Both the position numbers and the translations under genes were made by a program. This document shows positions 7,775-15,635 of a stretch of 64,000 nt of DNA, one piece after another (the stretch's first letter is position 1; every line of letters begins with the position of its first letter). The stretch lies in the NCBI RefSeq assembly GCF_016107325.1, contig NZ_RCVT01000001.1, positions 1,116,001 to 1,180,000 on the forward strand, in the 5' to 3' direction. The notes below the pieces were generated by a model, which saw only the letters and a list, made by a program, of their open reading frames with translations, was not told the DNA's origin and did no database searches. The DNA is from Sphingomonas sp. MA1305 (lineage in GTDB: Bacteria; Pseudomonadota; Alphaproteobacteria; Sphingomonadales; Sphingomonadaceae).

Positions 7775-10171
7775 GTGCTGACCAGGATCGCGTTGCTCAC
7801 CACCGTTGCCGCCATTGGCCTCGTCGCGCCGGCCATGGCGCAGGAATTGCCCGCCGCGGCGGACCCGGCACCGCAGGATCAATCGGCGACGCAAGAGAGC
7901 GGCGACATCGTCGTGCTCGGCTTCGGCGAGAGCCGTCAGGTGCAGACGGTCACCGCGATCGATCTCGAACGGCTGACGCCGGGCACTTCGCCGCTGAAGG
8001 CGATCGCCAAGCTCCCCGGGGTCAATTTCCAGTCGGCGGATGCATTCGGCGCCTATGAATGGTCGACGCGCATCTCGCTGCGCGGCTTCAACCAGAACCA
8101 GCTCGGCTTCACCCTTGACGGCGTGCCGCTCGGCGACATGAGCTACGGCAACGTCAACGGCCTGCACATCAGCCGCGCCGTCATCTCGGAAAACCTCGCC
8201 AGCACCACGGTGGCGCAGGGGGCAGGGGCGCTCGGCACCGCCTCGACCAGCAATCTCGGCGGCACGATCCAATTTACCTCCCGCAAGCCGTCGGAGACGT
8301 TCGATCTGGTCGGCTCCGGCACCTATGGCAGCGACAATACCTGGCGCGGTTTCGCCCGGCTCGACACCGGCGATCTCGGCGGCGGGCTGAAGGGCTATGT
8401 CAGCTATGGCTATCTCACCACCGACAAGTGGAAGGGATATGGCACGCAGCGCCAGCATCAGGTCAACGCCAAGCTGGTCGAGGATCTGGGGACACGCGGC
8501 AGCATCACCGCCTTCGTCGATTATTCGGATCGTCGCGAGAACGATTATCAGGATCTGAGCTACGCCATCATCAGCCGGCGCGGCCTCAACGACGACAATA
8601 TCAGCGACAATTACCCGCTCGCGCTGCAACTGGCGCGGGTTTACCAGAACCAGGCGGCGCTCGCCGCCTATCGTCAGGCGAACGGCGGCGTCACCGTCGG
8701 CTTCGTCGCACCGTGGGCGGACGCCGGCTATACCTTCCCGACCGGCTTCGGTAGCGTCGACGATGCCTATTATGACGCCGCAGGTCTGCGCCGGGATTGG
8801 CTGGGTGGCGTCACCTTCGACGGCCGACTGACCGACCGGCTGTCGATCGTCTCCACCACCTATTACCATCACAACAAGGGCCAGGGATCGTGGATTACGC
8901 CCTATTCGCCGACGCCGGCCGGTGCGCTCGGCGGTGACGGCCAACCGCTGCCGCTCGCCTCGGCCGCGGCCTACGGCTATGCCTCGCCGCTCGGCTTTCG
9001 CACCACGGAATATGGTATCGACCGCGGCGGCAATGTCACGCGCCTCGCGCTCGACACCGGCGCCAACCGCCTAGAGGTCGGTGGCTGGTACGAAAGCAAC
9101 AGCTTTACCCAGGCACGCCGGTTCTATGGGATGAGCAACACGAGCGCGGATCGTAACGCCCGCGACTTCCAGTCCAATCCCTATTTCACGCAGTGGAACG
9201 GCAAATACGATACCGAGACGCTGCAATATTTCGTCGCCGACACGCTGCGGCTCGGCGCCCTGACGCTGAACGGCGGCTGGAAGGGCATGCGCGTCCGCAA
9301 CCAGGCCAATCTGCTCACCGGCTCGCTGGTCAACGGCAAGATCAAGGCCGAAGACTGGTTCCTGCCGCAGGTCGGCGCGGTGTTCGACCTTGGCCACGGC
9401 GCGGAAGTGTTCGCCAGCTATACCGAGAATATGCGCGCCTTTGTCTCGTCGGCGACCTCAGGGCCGTTCGCGACCACGCAGGACGGGTTCAACGCGATCC
9501 GCAACACGCTCAAGCCCGAGACGTCGAAGACGGGCGAGGGCGGTGTCCGCCTGCGCACCGGCGGCTTGCAACTGTCGGCGGCGGGCTATTACATCCACTT
9601 CGCCGATCGCCTGCTCAGCTTCGCCAACGGTTCGGGGATCCAGGGCAATCCGCCGACGCTCAACAATGCCGGCAGCGTCGAAAGCTACGGCGCCGAAGTA
9701 TCGGCCTTTTACCGCATCGTCCGGCCGCTGACCGTGTTCGCCAGCTACAGCTACAACAAGGCGACCTATCAGGACGACGTCCGGAACGCCGCCGGACAGG
9801 TGCTGACCGCGACTGCGGGCAAGACCGTGGTCGACACGCCGGAACATATGGCGAAGGGCGAGCTGGTCTACGACGACAGCCGCTTTTTCGCCCGCGCCGG
9901 CGTCGACTATATGGCGAAGCGCTACTTCACCTATCTCAACGATCAGTCGGTCGCCGGACGGGTGCTGGTCGATGCCAGCCTCGGCTATCGCTTCGGCGAC
10001 GACAGCGGCGTGTTTCACGGTTTCGCCATCGAGGGCAGCGTCACCAACCTGACCGACAAGAAGTACATTTCGACGATCGGTTCGAACGGTTACACCGCGA
10101 GCGGTGACAACCAGACCCTGCTGGCCGGCGCGCCGCGCCAGTTCTTCGTGACGATCCGCCGCGGCTTCTGA
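7775..10171 (+). CDS. TonB-dependent outer-membrane receptor
   Basis: The 798-residue precursor starts at GTG 7775 with a GGGGGA ribosome site at 7761-7766. A signal peptide ends at AMA (residues 20-22). A TonB-box-like DIVVLGFG follows near residue 44. The plug domain has SLRGFNQNQLGFTLDGVPLG, and the beta-barrel ends in FFVTIRRGF, with a terminal Phe for BAM recognition. It would import a siderophore, vitamin or other large ligand using TonB energy. The ligand cannot be told: no transport or regulatory gene sits beside it and I see no Fur-like box. It is flanked by hairpins and appears monocistronic. Confidence 0.93.
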   Translation: MLTRIALLTTVAAIGLVAPAMAQELPAAADPAPQDQSATQESGDIVVLGFGESRQVQTVTAIDLERLTPGTSPLKAIAKLPGVNFQSADAFGAYEWSTRISLRGFNQNQLGFTLDGVPLGDMSYGNVNGLHISRAVISENLASTTVAQGAGALGTASTSNLGGTIQFTSRKPSETFDLVGSGTYGSDNTWRGFARLDTGDLGGGLKGYVSYGYLTTDKWKGYGTQRQHQVNAKLVEDLGTRGSITAFVDYSDRRENDYQDLSYAIISRRGLNDDNISDNYPLALQLARVYQNQAALAAYRQANGGVTVGFVAPWADAGYTFPTGFGSVDDAYYDAAGLRRDWLGGVTFDGRLTDRLSIVSTTYYHHNKGQGSWITPYSPTPAGALGGDGQPLPLASAAAYGYASPLGFRTTEYGIDRGGNVTRLALDTGANRLEVGGWYESNSFTQARRFYGMSNTSADRNARDFQSNPYFTQWNGKYDTETLQYFVADTLRLGALTLNGGWKGMRVRNQANLLTGSLVNGKIKAEDWFLPQVGAVFDLGHGAEVFASYTENMRAFVSSATSGPFATTQDGFNAIRNTLKPETSKTGEGGVRLRTGGLQLSAAGYYIHFADRLLSFANGSGIQGNPPTLNNAGSVESYGAEVSAFYRIVRPLTVFASYSYNKATYQDDVRNAAGQVLTATAGKTVVDTPEHMAKGELVYDDSRFFARAGVDYMAKRYFTYLNDQSVAGRVLVDASLGYRFGDDSGVFHGFAIEGSVTNLTDKKYISTIGSNGYTASGDNQTLLAGAPRQFFVTIRRGF

Positions 10172-10198
10172 CCGCGGCGCCCGCCACCGGGTCCCGAT

Positions 10199-10221
10199 CC
10201 CCCTCCCGCCGCCGGAGGGGG
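10199..10221 (+). terminator. Weak candidate terminator after the TonB receptor
   Basis: An 8-base GC stem (10199-10206 with 10214-10221) with a 7-base loop lies 28 bases after the receptor stop. There is no clear T-run, so the assignment is tentative. Confidence 0.35.
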
Positions 10222-10366
10222 GAAGGGCGTTTGCCGCCGGTCGGGGCTCGCGGCGAAAGCCCGGCATCTGCACGGAAACCTCACCACGGCACGGCGAGCC
10301 GAGGTTGCTCCCGCGCGCCTCTCCGCCTAAGGTCCGCGCCGCCTCCCCATAGACGAATAGGACCTC

Positions 10367-11098
10367 ATGAGCCCCGCGCCGCGCTTTAAACGCATCTTGT
10401 TGAAATTGTCCGGCGAAGTCCTGATGGGCGACGGCTCCGGCCTGTCGATCGATCCCACCGTCACCGCCCGCGTCGCCGAAGAGATCGCCGACGTGAAGGC
10501 GCAGGGGTACGAGCTGTGCATCGTGGTCGGCGGCGGCAACATCTTCCGCGGCATATCGGGGGCGGCGCGCGGCATGGAGCGCGCGACCGGCGACTATATG
10601 GGCATGCTCGCGACGGTGATGAACGCGCTGGCGGTGCAGAATGCGCTGGAGCAGATCGGCGTCGAGACCCGCGTCCAGTCGGCGATCCCGATGGCATCGG
10701 TGTGCGAACCGTTCATCCGTCGTCGCGCCATGCGCCACCTGGAAAAGGGACGGGTGGTGATCTTCGCCGCCGGCGTCGGCTCGCCCTTCTTCACCACCGA
10801 CTCGGGTGCCGCCCTGCGCGCCGCAGAGATGAACTGCGATGCCTTGTTCAAGGGCACCAGCGTCGATGGCGTCTACAATGCCGATCCCAAGAAGGATGCC
10901 AGCGCCAAGCGTTATGCGACGGTCAGCTACGACACCGTGCTGGCCGACAATCTCAAGGTGATGGACGCCAGCGCCGTTGCCCTGTGCCGCGATTCGAATA
11001 TTCCGATCGTCGTCTTCAACATCCGCGAGCATGGCAATTTCTCCGCCGTGCTGCGCGGCGAGGGTGTGTCGACGGTCGTGCAGAAGGAAACGGAGTAA
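10367..11098 (+). CDS. pyrH: UMP kinase
   Basis: This cytoplasmic enzyme phosphorylates UMP to UDP in pyrimidine synthesis. The 243-residue protein shows [11 protein letters not shown] at residues 12-22, GGGNIFRG near residue 60, and the UMP-binding [14 protein letters not shown]. It is part of the amino-acid kinase fold and works as a hexamer in bacteria. An AGGACC ribosome site precedes ATG 10367. It is the first gene of the pyrH-frr-uppS-cdsA-dxr-rseP-bamA run, a conserved alphaproteobacterial order. Confidence 0.98.
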   Translation: MSPAPRFKRILLKLSGEVLMGDGSGLSIDPTVTARVAEEIADVKAQGYELCIVVGGGNIFRGISGAARGMERATGDYMGMLATVMNALAVQNALEQIGVETRVQSAIPMASVCEPFIRRRAMRHLEKGRVVIFAAGVGSPFFTTDSGAALRAAEMNCDALFKGTSVDGVYNADPKKDASAKRYATVSYDTVLADNLKVMDASAVALCRDSNIPIVVFNIREHGNFSAVLRGEGVSTVVQKETE

Positions 11099-11101
11099 GC
11101 C

Positions 11102-11659
11102 ATGCCAGCCTATGACAAGTCCGATCTCGAGCGCCGCATGGCCGGTGCGGTCGAAGCGCTCAAGCACGACCTCGGTGGCCTGCGTACGGGCCGCGCCTCG
11201 ACCTCGCTGCTCGATCCGGTGACCGTCGAGGTCTATGGGTCGCACATGCCGCTCAACCAGGTCGCGACCGTATCGGCGCCGGAGCCGCGCATGCTGTCGG
11301 TGCAGGTCTGGGACAAGAGCAACGTCGGGCCGGTCGAGAAGGCGATCCGCTCGGCCGGGCTCGGCCTCAATCCGATCAACGACGGCCAGACGCTGCGCCT
11401 GCCGATTCCCGACCTGACCGAGGAGCGGCGCAAGGAACTGGCCAAGCTGGCCGGCAAATATGCCGAGCAGGCGCGCATCGCGGTGCGCAACGTCCGCCGC
11501 GACGGCATGGACAGCCTGAAGACCGACGAGAAGAAGGGCGTGTTCAGCGAGGACGAGCGCAAGCGCCACGAGACCGAGGTGCAGAAGCTGACCGACGCCA
11601 CCATCGCCGATCTCGACGCGGCGGCGGCGGCGAAGGAAAAGGAAATCCTGGGCAAGTGA
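11102..11659 (+). CDS. frr: Ribosome recycling factor
   Basis: The 185-residue factor splits post-termination ribosomes together with EF-G. It has the characteristic [20 protein letters not shown] near the N-terminus and the C-terminal helical region with [12 protein letters not shown]. The length equals the family standard. It starts 3 bases after pyrH, so the two are co-translated. A hairpin separates it from uppS. Confidence 0.98.
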   Translation: MPAYDKSDLERRMAGAVEALKHDLGGLRTGRASTSLLDPVTVEVYGSHMPLNQVATVSAPEPRMLSVQVWDKSNVGPVEKAIRSAGLGLNPINDGQTLRLPIPDLTEERRKELAKLAGKYAEQARIAVRNVRRDGMDSLKTDEKKGVFSEDERKRHETEVQKLTDATIADLDAAAAAKEKEILGK

Positions 11660-11683
11660 CGGGCAAACAGCGTCAGCTGTTTA

Positions 11684-11704
11684 GCTCATGCCGGGGGCAT
11701 GAGC
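11684..11704 (+). promoter_or_regulatory. Hairpin between frr and uppS
   Basis: A perfect 9-base stem (11684-11692 with 11696-11704) closes a 3-base GGG loop in the 73-base gap. There is no T-run. It may damp read-through from pyrH-frr or protect the mRNA; the function is inferred only from its position. Confidence 0.45.
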
Positions 11705-11732
11705 GGCCCGTCGCTCCTTGCGGAGCGATGGC

Positions 11733-12470
11733 ATGAGCAGCGCCCCCCTTCTGTCGGCCGTGCCCGACAGCGGCCTTGTTCCGCGCCACGTCGCGATCAT
11801 CATGGACGGCAACGGCCGCTGGGCGAAACAGCGGCTGCTGCCCCGTGTCGCCGGCCACAAGGCGGGGGTCGAGGCGGTGCGCCGCGTCACCCGTGCCGCG
11901 CGGGCGATGGGGATCGAGGCGCTGACGCTCTACGCCTTCTCGTCGGAGAATTGGCGGCGGCCGGAGGACGAGATCGGCGCGCTGATGGGCCTGTTGCGGC
12001 TGTTCATCCGCTCCGATCTCGCCGAACTCGTCGCCGAGAACGTGCGGCTGCGCATCATCGGCGACTATCGCCGCTTCGCGCCCGATCTGGTCGAGCTGGT
12101 CGACGATGCGGTGGCGCGGACCGCCGGCAACGCCGGGCCAATCCTGGCGATCGCGCTCAATTACGGATCGCAGGCGGAACTGGTCGCCGCGACGCAGCGG
12201 CTCGCCGCGCGCGCGGCGGCGGGCGACATCGATGCGGCCGCGATCACCGCGGCGGATATCGAAGCGGAACTCGACACCGCCGACCTGCCGCCGCTCGACC
12301 TGGTGATCCGCTCGTCGGGCGAACAGCGCCTGTCGAATTTCCTGCTGTGGCAGGCGGCCTATGCCGAATTGCTGTTCGTCGACACCCTGTGGCCCGATTT
12401 CGACGGCGATGCGCTGGCCGAGGCGGTCGCCGCCTTCGGGCGGCGGCAGCGGCGTTACGGCGGCCTGTGA
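11733..12470 (+). CDS. uppS: Isoprenyl transferase (undecaprenyl diphosphate synthase)
   Basis: This cis-prenyltransferase builds C55 undecaprenyl diphosphate, the lipid carrier for peptidoglycan and surface polysaccharide. The start is set at ATG 11733, behind GGAGCG; an in-frame TTG at 11718 is less likely. Among its 245 residues are the catalytic D25 in IIMDGNGRW and the C-terminal RSSGEQRLSNFLLWQ substrate-binding motif. Its stop overlaps cdsA by 4 bases. Its isoprenoid substrates come from the MEP pathway, which the nearby dxr starts. Confidence 0.97.
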   Translation: MSSAPLLSAVPDSGLVPRHVAIIMDGNGRWAKQRLLPRVAGHKAGVEAVRRVTRAARAMGIEALTLYAFSSENWRRPEDEIGALMGLLRLFIRSDLAELVAENVRLRIIGDYRRFAPDLVELVDDAVARTAGNAGPILAIALNYGSQAELVAATQRLAARAAAGDIDAAAITAADIEAELDTADLPPLDLVIRSSGEQRLSNFLLWQAAYAELLFVDTLWPDFDGDALAEAVAAFGRRQRRYGGL

Positions 12471-13273
12471 CCTCGCCCGACCAGCCGTCGCCGCGACGGC
12501 CCTCCGAACTCGTCGTCCGGACCGTCACCGGGCTCGGCCTGATCGCGCTGGCGCTGGTCGCGCTTGTGCTCGGCGGCTTTCCGCTGTGGCTGCTCACCGC
12601 CGTCGCCGGCGTGTTCATGATGGCCGAGTGGAGCGATCTGCACGGCGCCGGCCCGCGCGACAAGCGCCTGGCGCAATTCGCGCTATTCACCGCGCTGGCG
12701 ATCATGAGTCCGCTCGCCGCCGGTCCGAACTTCTTCGCGCTCGGCCTGCTCGCCGGCGTGTTCTTCTTCGTCACCATCGTCACCCGCCGGCCGCAGCTCG
12801 GCATCGGCACGCTCTATGTCGGCCTGCCGATCTTCGCCTTGCTGCTGATCCGCCACCAGAAGCCCGATGGCCTCGTCTATGCGCTTTGGGCGCTGGCCTT
12901 GGTCTGGGCGACCGACATCGGCGCCTATTTCGCCGGGCGCGGCATCGGCGGTCCCAAGCTTGCGCCGCGCGTCAGCCCAAACAAGACCTGGGCGGGGCTG
13001 ATCGGCGGGATCGTCGCGGCCAGCCTGCTCGCGCTGGCGATGCACCTTGCCTATGGCCTGCCGCTGCGGCTGATGCTCGCGACGCCATTGCTCGCCGTGC
13101 TCGCGCAGCTCGGCGATCTCTACGAAAGCCATCTCAAGCGCCGGGCCGGCGTCAAGGATTCGGGAGACCTGATCCCCGGTCACGGCGGCTTCCTCGACCG
13201 GCTCGACGGCGTCGTGCCGGTCGCCCCGGTCGCCGCGCTGCTCGTCATCCTGCCGCAGCTGCTCACCGCATGA
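12467..13273 (+). CDS. cdsA: Phosphatidate cytidylyltransferase
   Basis: This membrane enzyme converts phosphatidic acid and CTP to CDP-diacylglycerol, the precursor used by PssA in this same window. The start is GTG 12467, overlapping the uppS stop, which gives 268 residues. Several hydrophobic helices precede the full CdsA signature near the C-terminus: SHLKRRAGVKDSGD followed by LIPGHGGFLDRLDG. Its stop overlaps the dxr start by 4 bases. Confidence 0.97.
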   Translation: MTSPDQPSPRRPSELVVRTVTGLGLIALALVALVLGGFPLWLLTAVAGVFMMAEWSDLHGAGPRDKRLAQFALFTALAIMSPLAAGPNFFALGLLAGVFFFVTIVTRRPQLGIGTLYVGLPIFALLLIRHQKPDGLVYALWALALVWATDIGAYFAGRGIGGPKLAPRVSPNKTWAGLIGGIVAASLLALAMHLAYGLPLRLMLATPLLAVLAQLGDLYESHLKRRAGVKDSGDLIPGHGGFLDRLDGVVPVAPVAALLVILPQLLTA

Positions 13274-14445
13274 AGACCGTCTCCATCCTCGGCGCCACCG
13301 GCTCGGTCGGCACCTCGACCCTCGATCTGGTCGAGCGCGAGCCCGATCGCTTCCGCGTCCGCGCGCTCACCGCCAATTGCGACGTCGACGGGCTCGCCGC
13401 CGCGGCGCAGCGGACCCGGGCGGAGCTGGCGGTGGTCGCCGACGAACGCTGCCTGCCCGCCCTGCGCGATACGCTCGCCGGCACCGGCATCGCAGCGGCG
13501 GGCGGCGCGCAGGCGGTGTGCGACGCGGCGCGCGGTGCCGACTGGACGATGGGGGCGATCGTCGGCTGCGCCGGGCTCGGCCCGGTGATGGCGGCGATCG
13601 AGGGCGGCGGCACCGTCGTCCTCGCCAACAAGGAGCCCCTGGTCTCGGCAGGGGAGGTGATCCTCGCCGCCGCGGCCCGCACCGGCGCGACGCTGCTGCC
13701 CGCCGACAGCGAGCATAATGCGATCTTCCAATGCCTCGACGCCGCCCGCCCGGCGAGCGTCCGCCGCATCATCCTGACCGCGAGCGGCGGCCCGTTCCGC
13801 GATTGGTCGACCGAGCGGATGCGCGCCGTCACGCCGGCGCAGGCGGTCGCCCACCCCAATTGGTCGATGGGCGCGAAGATCAGCGTCGACAGCGCGACGA
13901 TGATGAACAAGGGGCTGGAGCTGATCGAGGCGGCGCGCCTGTTCCCGATCCCCGCCGACCGCATCGAGATCGTGCTGCACCGCCAGTCGGTGATCCATTC
14001 GATGGTCGATTATGTCGACGGGTCGATGCTCGCCCAGCTCGGCCCCAGCGACATGCGCGTGCCGATCGCCCACACGCTTGCCTGGCCGGAGCGGATGGCG
14101 ACGCCGATGGAGCCGCTCGACCTCGTCAAGATCGGCCGGCTCGATTTCGAGGCGGCGGATGCGGTGCGTTTCCCGGCCTTGCGGCTGGCGCGCGAGGCGC
14201 TCGACGCGGGTGGCGCGCGGCCGGCGATCCTCAACGCCGCCAATGAGATCGCGGTCGCCGCCTTTCTGGCGAACCGCATCGGCTTCCTCGAAATTGCCGC
14301 AATCGTCGCCGATACCCTCGACCGGTTCGATCCGCCGCCGCCCGGTACGCTCGAGGATGTCCTTGCCGTCGATGCCGAAGCGAGACGATTGGCGGAAGAA
14401 CTGGTACAGGGGCACGGTTCGCGCGTTGAGGGTTGCGTAGCTTGA
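13270..14445 (+). CDS. dxr: 1-deoxy-D-xylulose 5-phosphate reductoisomerase
   Basis: Dxr makes 2-C-methyl-D-erythritol 4-phosphate with NADPH, the first committed step of the MEP isoprenoid pathway. The start is ATG 13270, giving 391 residues. Features seen are the NADPH-binding GATGSVGTSTL at residues 8-18, LANKEPLVSAGE, LPADSEHNAIFQ (metal-binding Asp and Glu) and the substrate loop AHPNWSMGAKISVDSATMMN. It overlaps both neighbours by 4 bases (cdsA upstream, rseP downstream). The fused IspDF encoded at 38.5 kb acts later in the same pathway. Confidence 0.98.
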   Translation: MKTVSILGATGSVGTSTLDLVEREPDRFRVRALTANCDVDGLAAAAQRTRAELAVVADERCLPALRDTLAGTGIAAAGGAQAVCDAARGADWTMGAIVGCAGLGPVMAAIEGGGTVVLANKEPLVSAGEVILAAAARTGATLLPADSEHNAIFQCLDAARPASVRRIILTASGGPFRDWSTERMRAVTPAQAVAHPNWSMGAKISVDSATMMNKGLELIEAARLFPIPADRIEIVLHRQSVIHSMVDYVDGSMLAQLGPSDMRVPIAHTLAWPERMATPMEPLDLVKIGRLDFEAADAVRFPALRLAREALDAGGARPAILNAANEIAVAAFLANRIGFLEIAAIVADTLDRFDPPPPGTLEDVLAVDAEARRLAEELVQGHGSRVEGCVA

Positions 14446-15575
14446 TCCAGTCTCCGGGTATCCTGTTGACCGCCGTCGCCTTCCTGTGTGCGATCGGTCC
14501 GCTCGTCTTTATCCACGAAATGGGCCATTATCTCGCCGGGCGGCTGTTCGGCGTGAAGGCGGAGGCCTTTTCGATCGGCTTCGGGCGCGAGGTCGCGGGC
14601 TTCACCGATCGGCGCGGCACCCGCTGGAAGTTCGGCTGGCTGCCGCTCGGCGGCTATGTCCGCTTCGCCGGCGACATGAACCCGGCGAGCCAGCCCGACG
14701 CCGCCTGGCTGTCGCTGCCCGCCGAGGAACGCCGCCGCACCTTCCAGGCGAAGCCCTTGTGGCAGCGCGCGATCATCGTCGCCGCCGGACCGGCGGTGAA
14801 TCTCGTCCTCGCCGTCCTCATCCTCGCCGGCTTCGCTTATGCCTATGGCGTCGATCGCACGCCGGCGGTGGTCGGCAGCGTCGTTGCGGCGGGCCCCGGC
14901 GCCAAGGCCGGCCTCGTCCCCGGCGACCGTATCGTCGCGATCGACGGCCGCGCGATGGCGACCTTCTCCGACGTCGCGCGCTTCGCGTTGATCCGGCCGG
15001 GCCAGCATGTCGACCTGTCGGTGGACCACGCCGGCAGCGTCGTGACGCGGCCGCTCGACATCGGCACGGTCCATCAGCGCGATCGCTTCGGCAACGAATA
15101 TCGCATCGGCCGGATCGGCATCGCCAGCGGCGATCCCGTGCTGGCGCGGGTCGGGCTGTTGGCGGCACCGGTCGCTGGCGTGCGGATGACGGTCGACATC
15201 ATCGGCGGCACGCTCGAGACGCTCGGCCAGATCATCAGCGGTCGCCGCTCGATGGACGAACTCGGCGGCCCGATCCGCATCGCCAAGATCTCCGGCGAGC
15301 AGATGGCGCTCGGCTGGTCGGCCTTCGTCTGGCTGGTCGCGATGCTGTCGATCAATCTGGGGTTCATCAACCTGCTGCCAGTTCCGATGCTCGATGGCGG
15401 CCATTTGTTCTTTTATGCGATCGAGGCCGTGCGCCGCCGCCCGCTCGAACCGCGCGTCCAGGAATGGGCGTTCCGCGGCGGGCTGGCGATGGTATTGGCG
15501 CTGATGCTGGTCGTGACCTTCAACGATTTGATCGCCGTGGGCCTTTGGCAACGGCTGGCCGGGTTGATCGGCTGA
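14442..15575 (+). CDS. rseP: RIP metalloprotease RseP/MmpA (site-2 protease)
   Basis: This inner-membrane zinc protease cuts substrates within the membrane, classically anti-sigma factors in envelope stress; Caulobacter MmpA cleaves the polarity factor PodJ. The start chosen is TTG 14442 because GAGGG at 14428-14432 is well spaced, and it overlaps the dxr stop. The 377 residues include the HEMGH zinc motif at 25-29, a PDZ domain in the middle (about residues 115-200) and the third ligand region NLLPVPMLDGGHLFF near the C-terminus. It sits directly before bamA, the usual place. Confidence 0.96.
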   Translation: MIQSPGILLTAVAFLCAIGPLVFIHEMGHYLAGRLFGVKAEAFSIGFGREVAGFTDRRGTRWKFGWLPLGGYVRFAGDMNPASQPDAAWLSLPAEERRRTFQAKPLWQRAIIVAAGPAVNLVLAVLILAGFAYAYGVDRTPAVVGSVVAAGPGAKAGLVPGDRIVAIDGRAMATFSDVARFALIRPGQHVDLSVDHAGSVVTRPLDIGTVHQRDRFGNEYRIGRIGIASGDPVLARVGLLAAPVAGVRMTVDIIGGTLETLGQIISGRRSMDELGGPIRIAKISGEQMALGWSAFVWLVAMLSINLGFINLLPVPMLDGGHLFFYAIEAVRRRPLEPRVQEWAFRGGLAMVLALMLVVTFNDLIAVGLWQRLAGLIG

Positions 15576-15635
15576 ACCGCTTGGGGCAGGGCTGGCGCCC
15601 GGGCCTTTTCGCCTGACGTATTTGGGGTGGGTTGA

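Noticed and set aside
9458-11569. Long minus-strand open frame opposite the TonB receptor, pyrH and frr
   Set aside because: It covers recognised genes on the other strand, has no ribosome site or recognisable motif, and mirrors their codon pattern.
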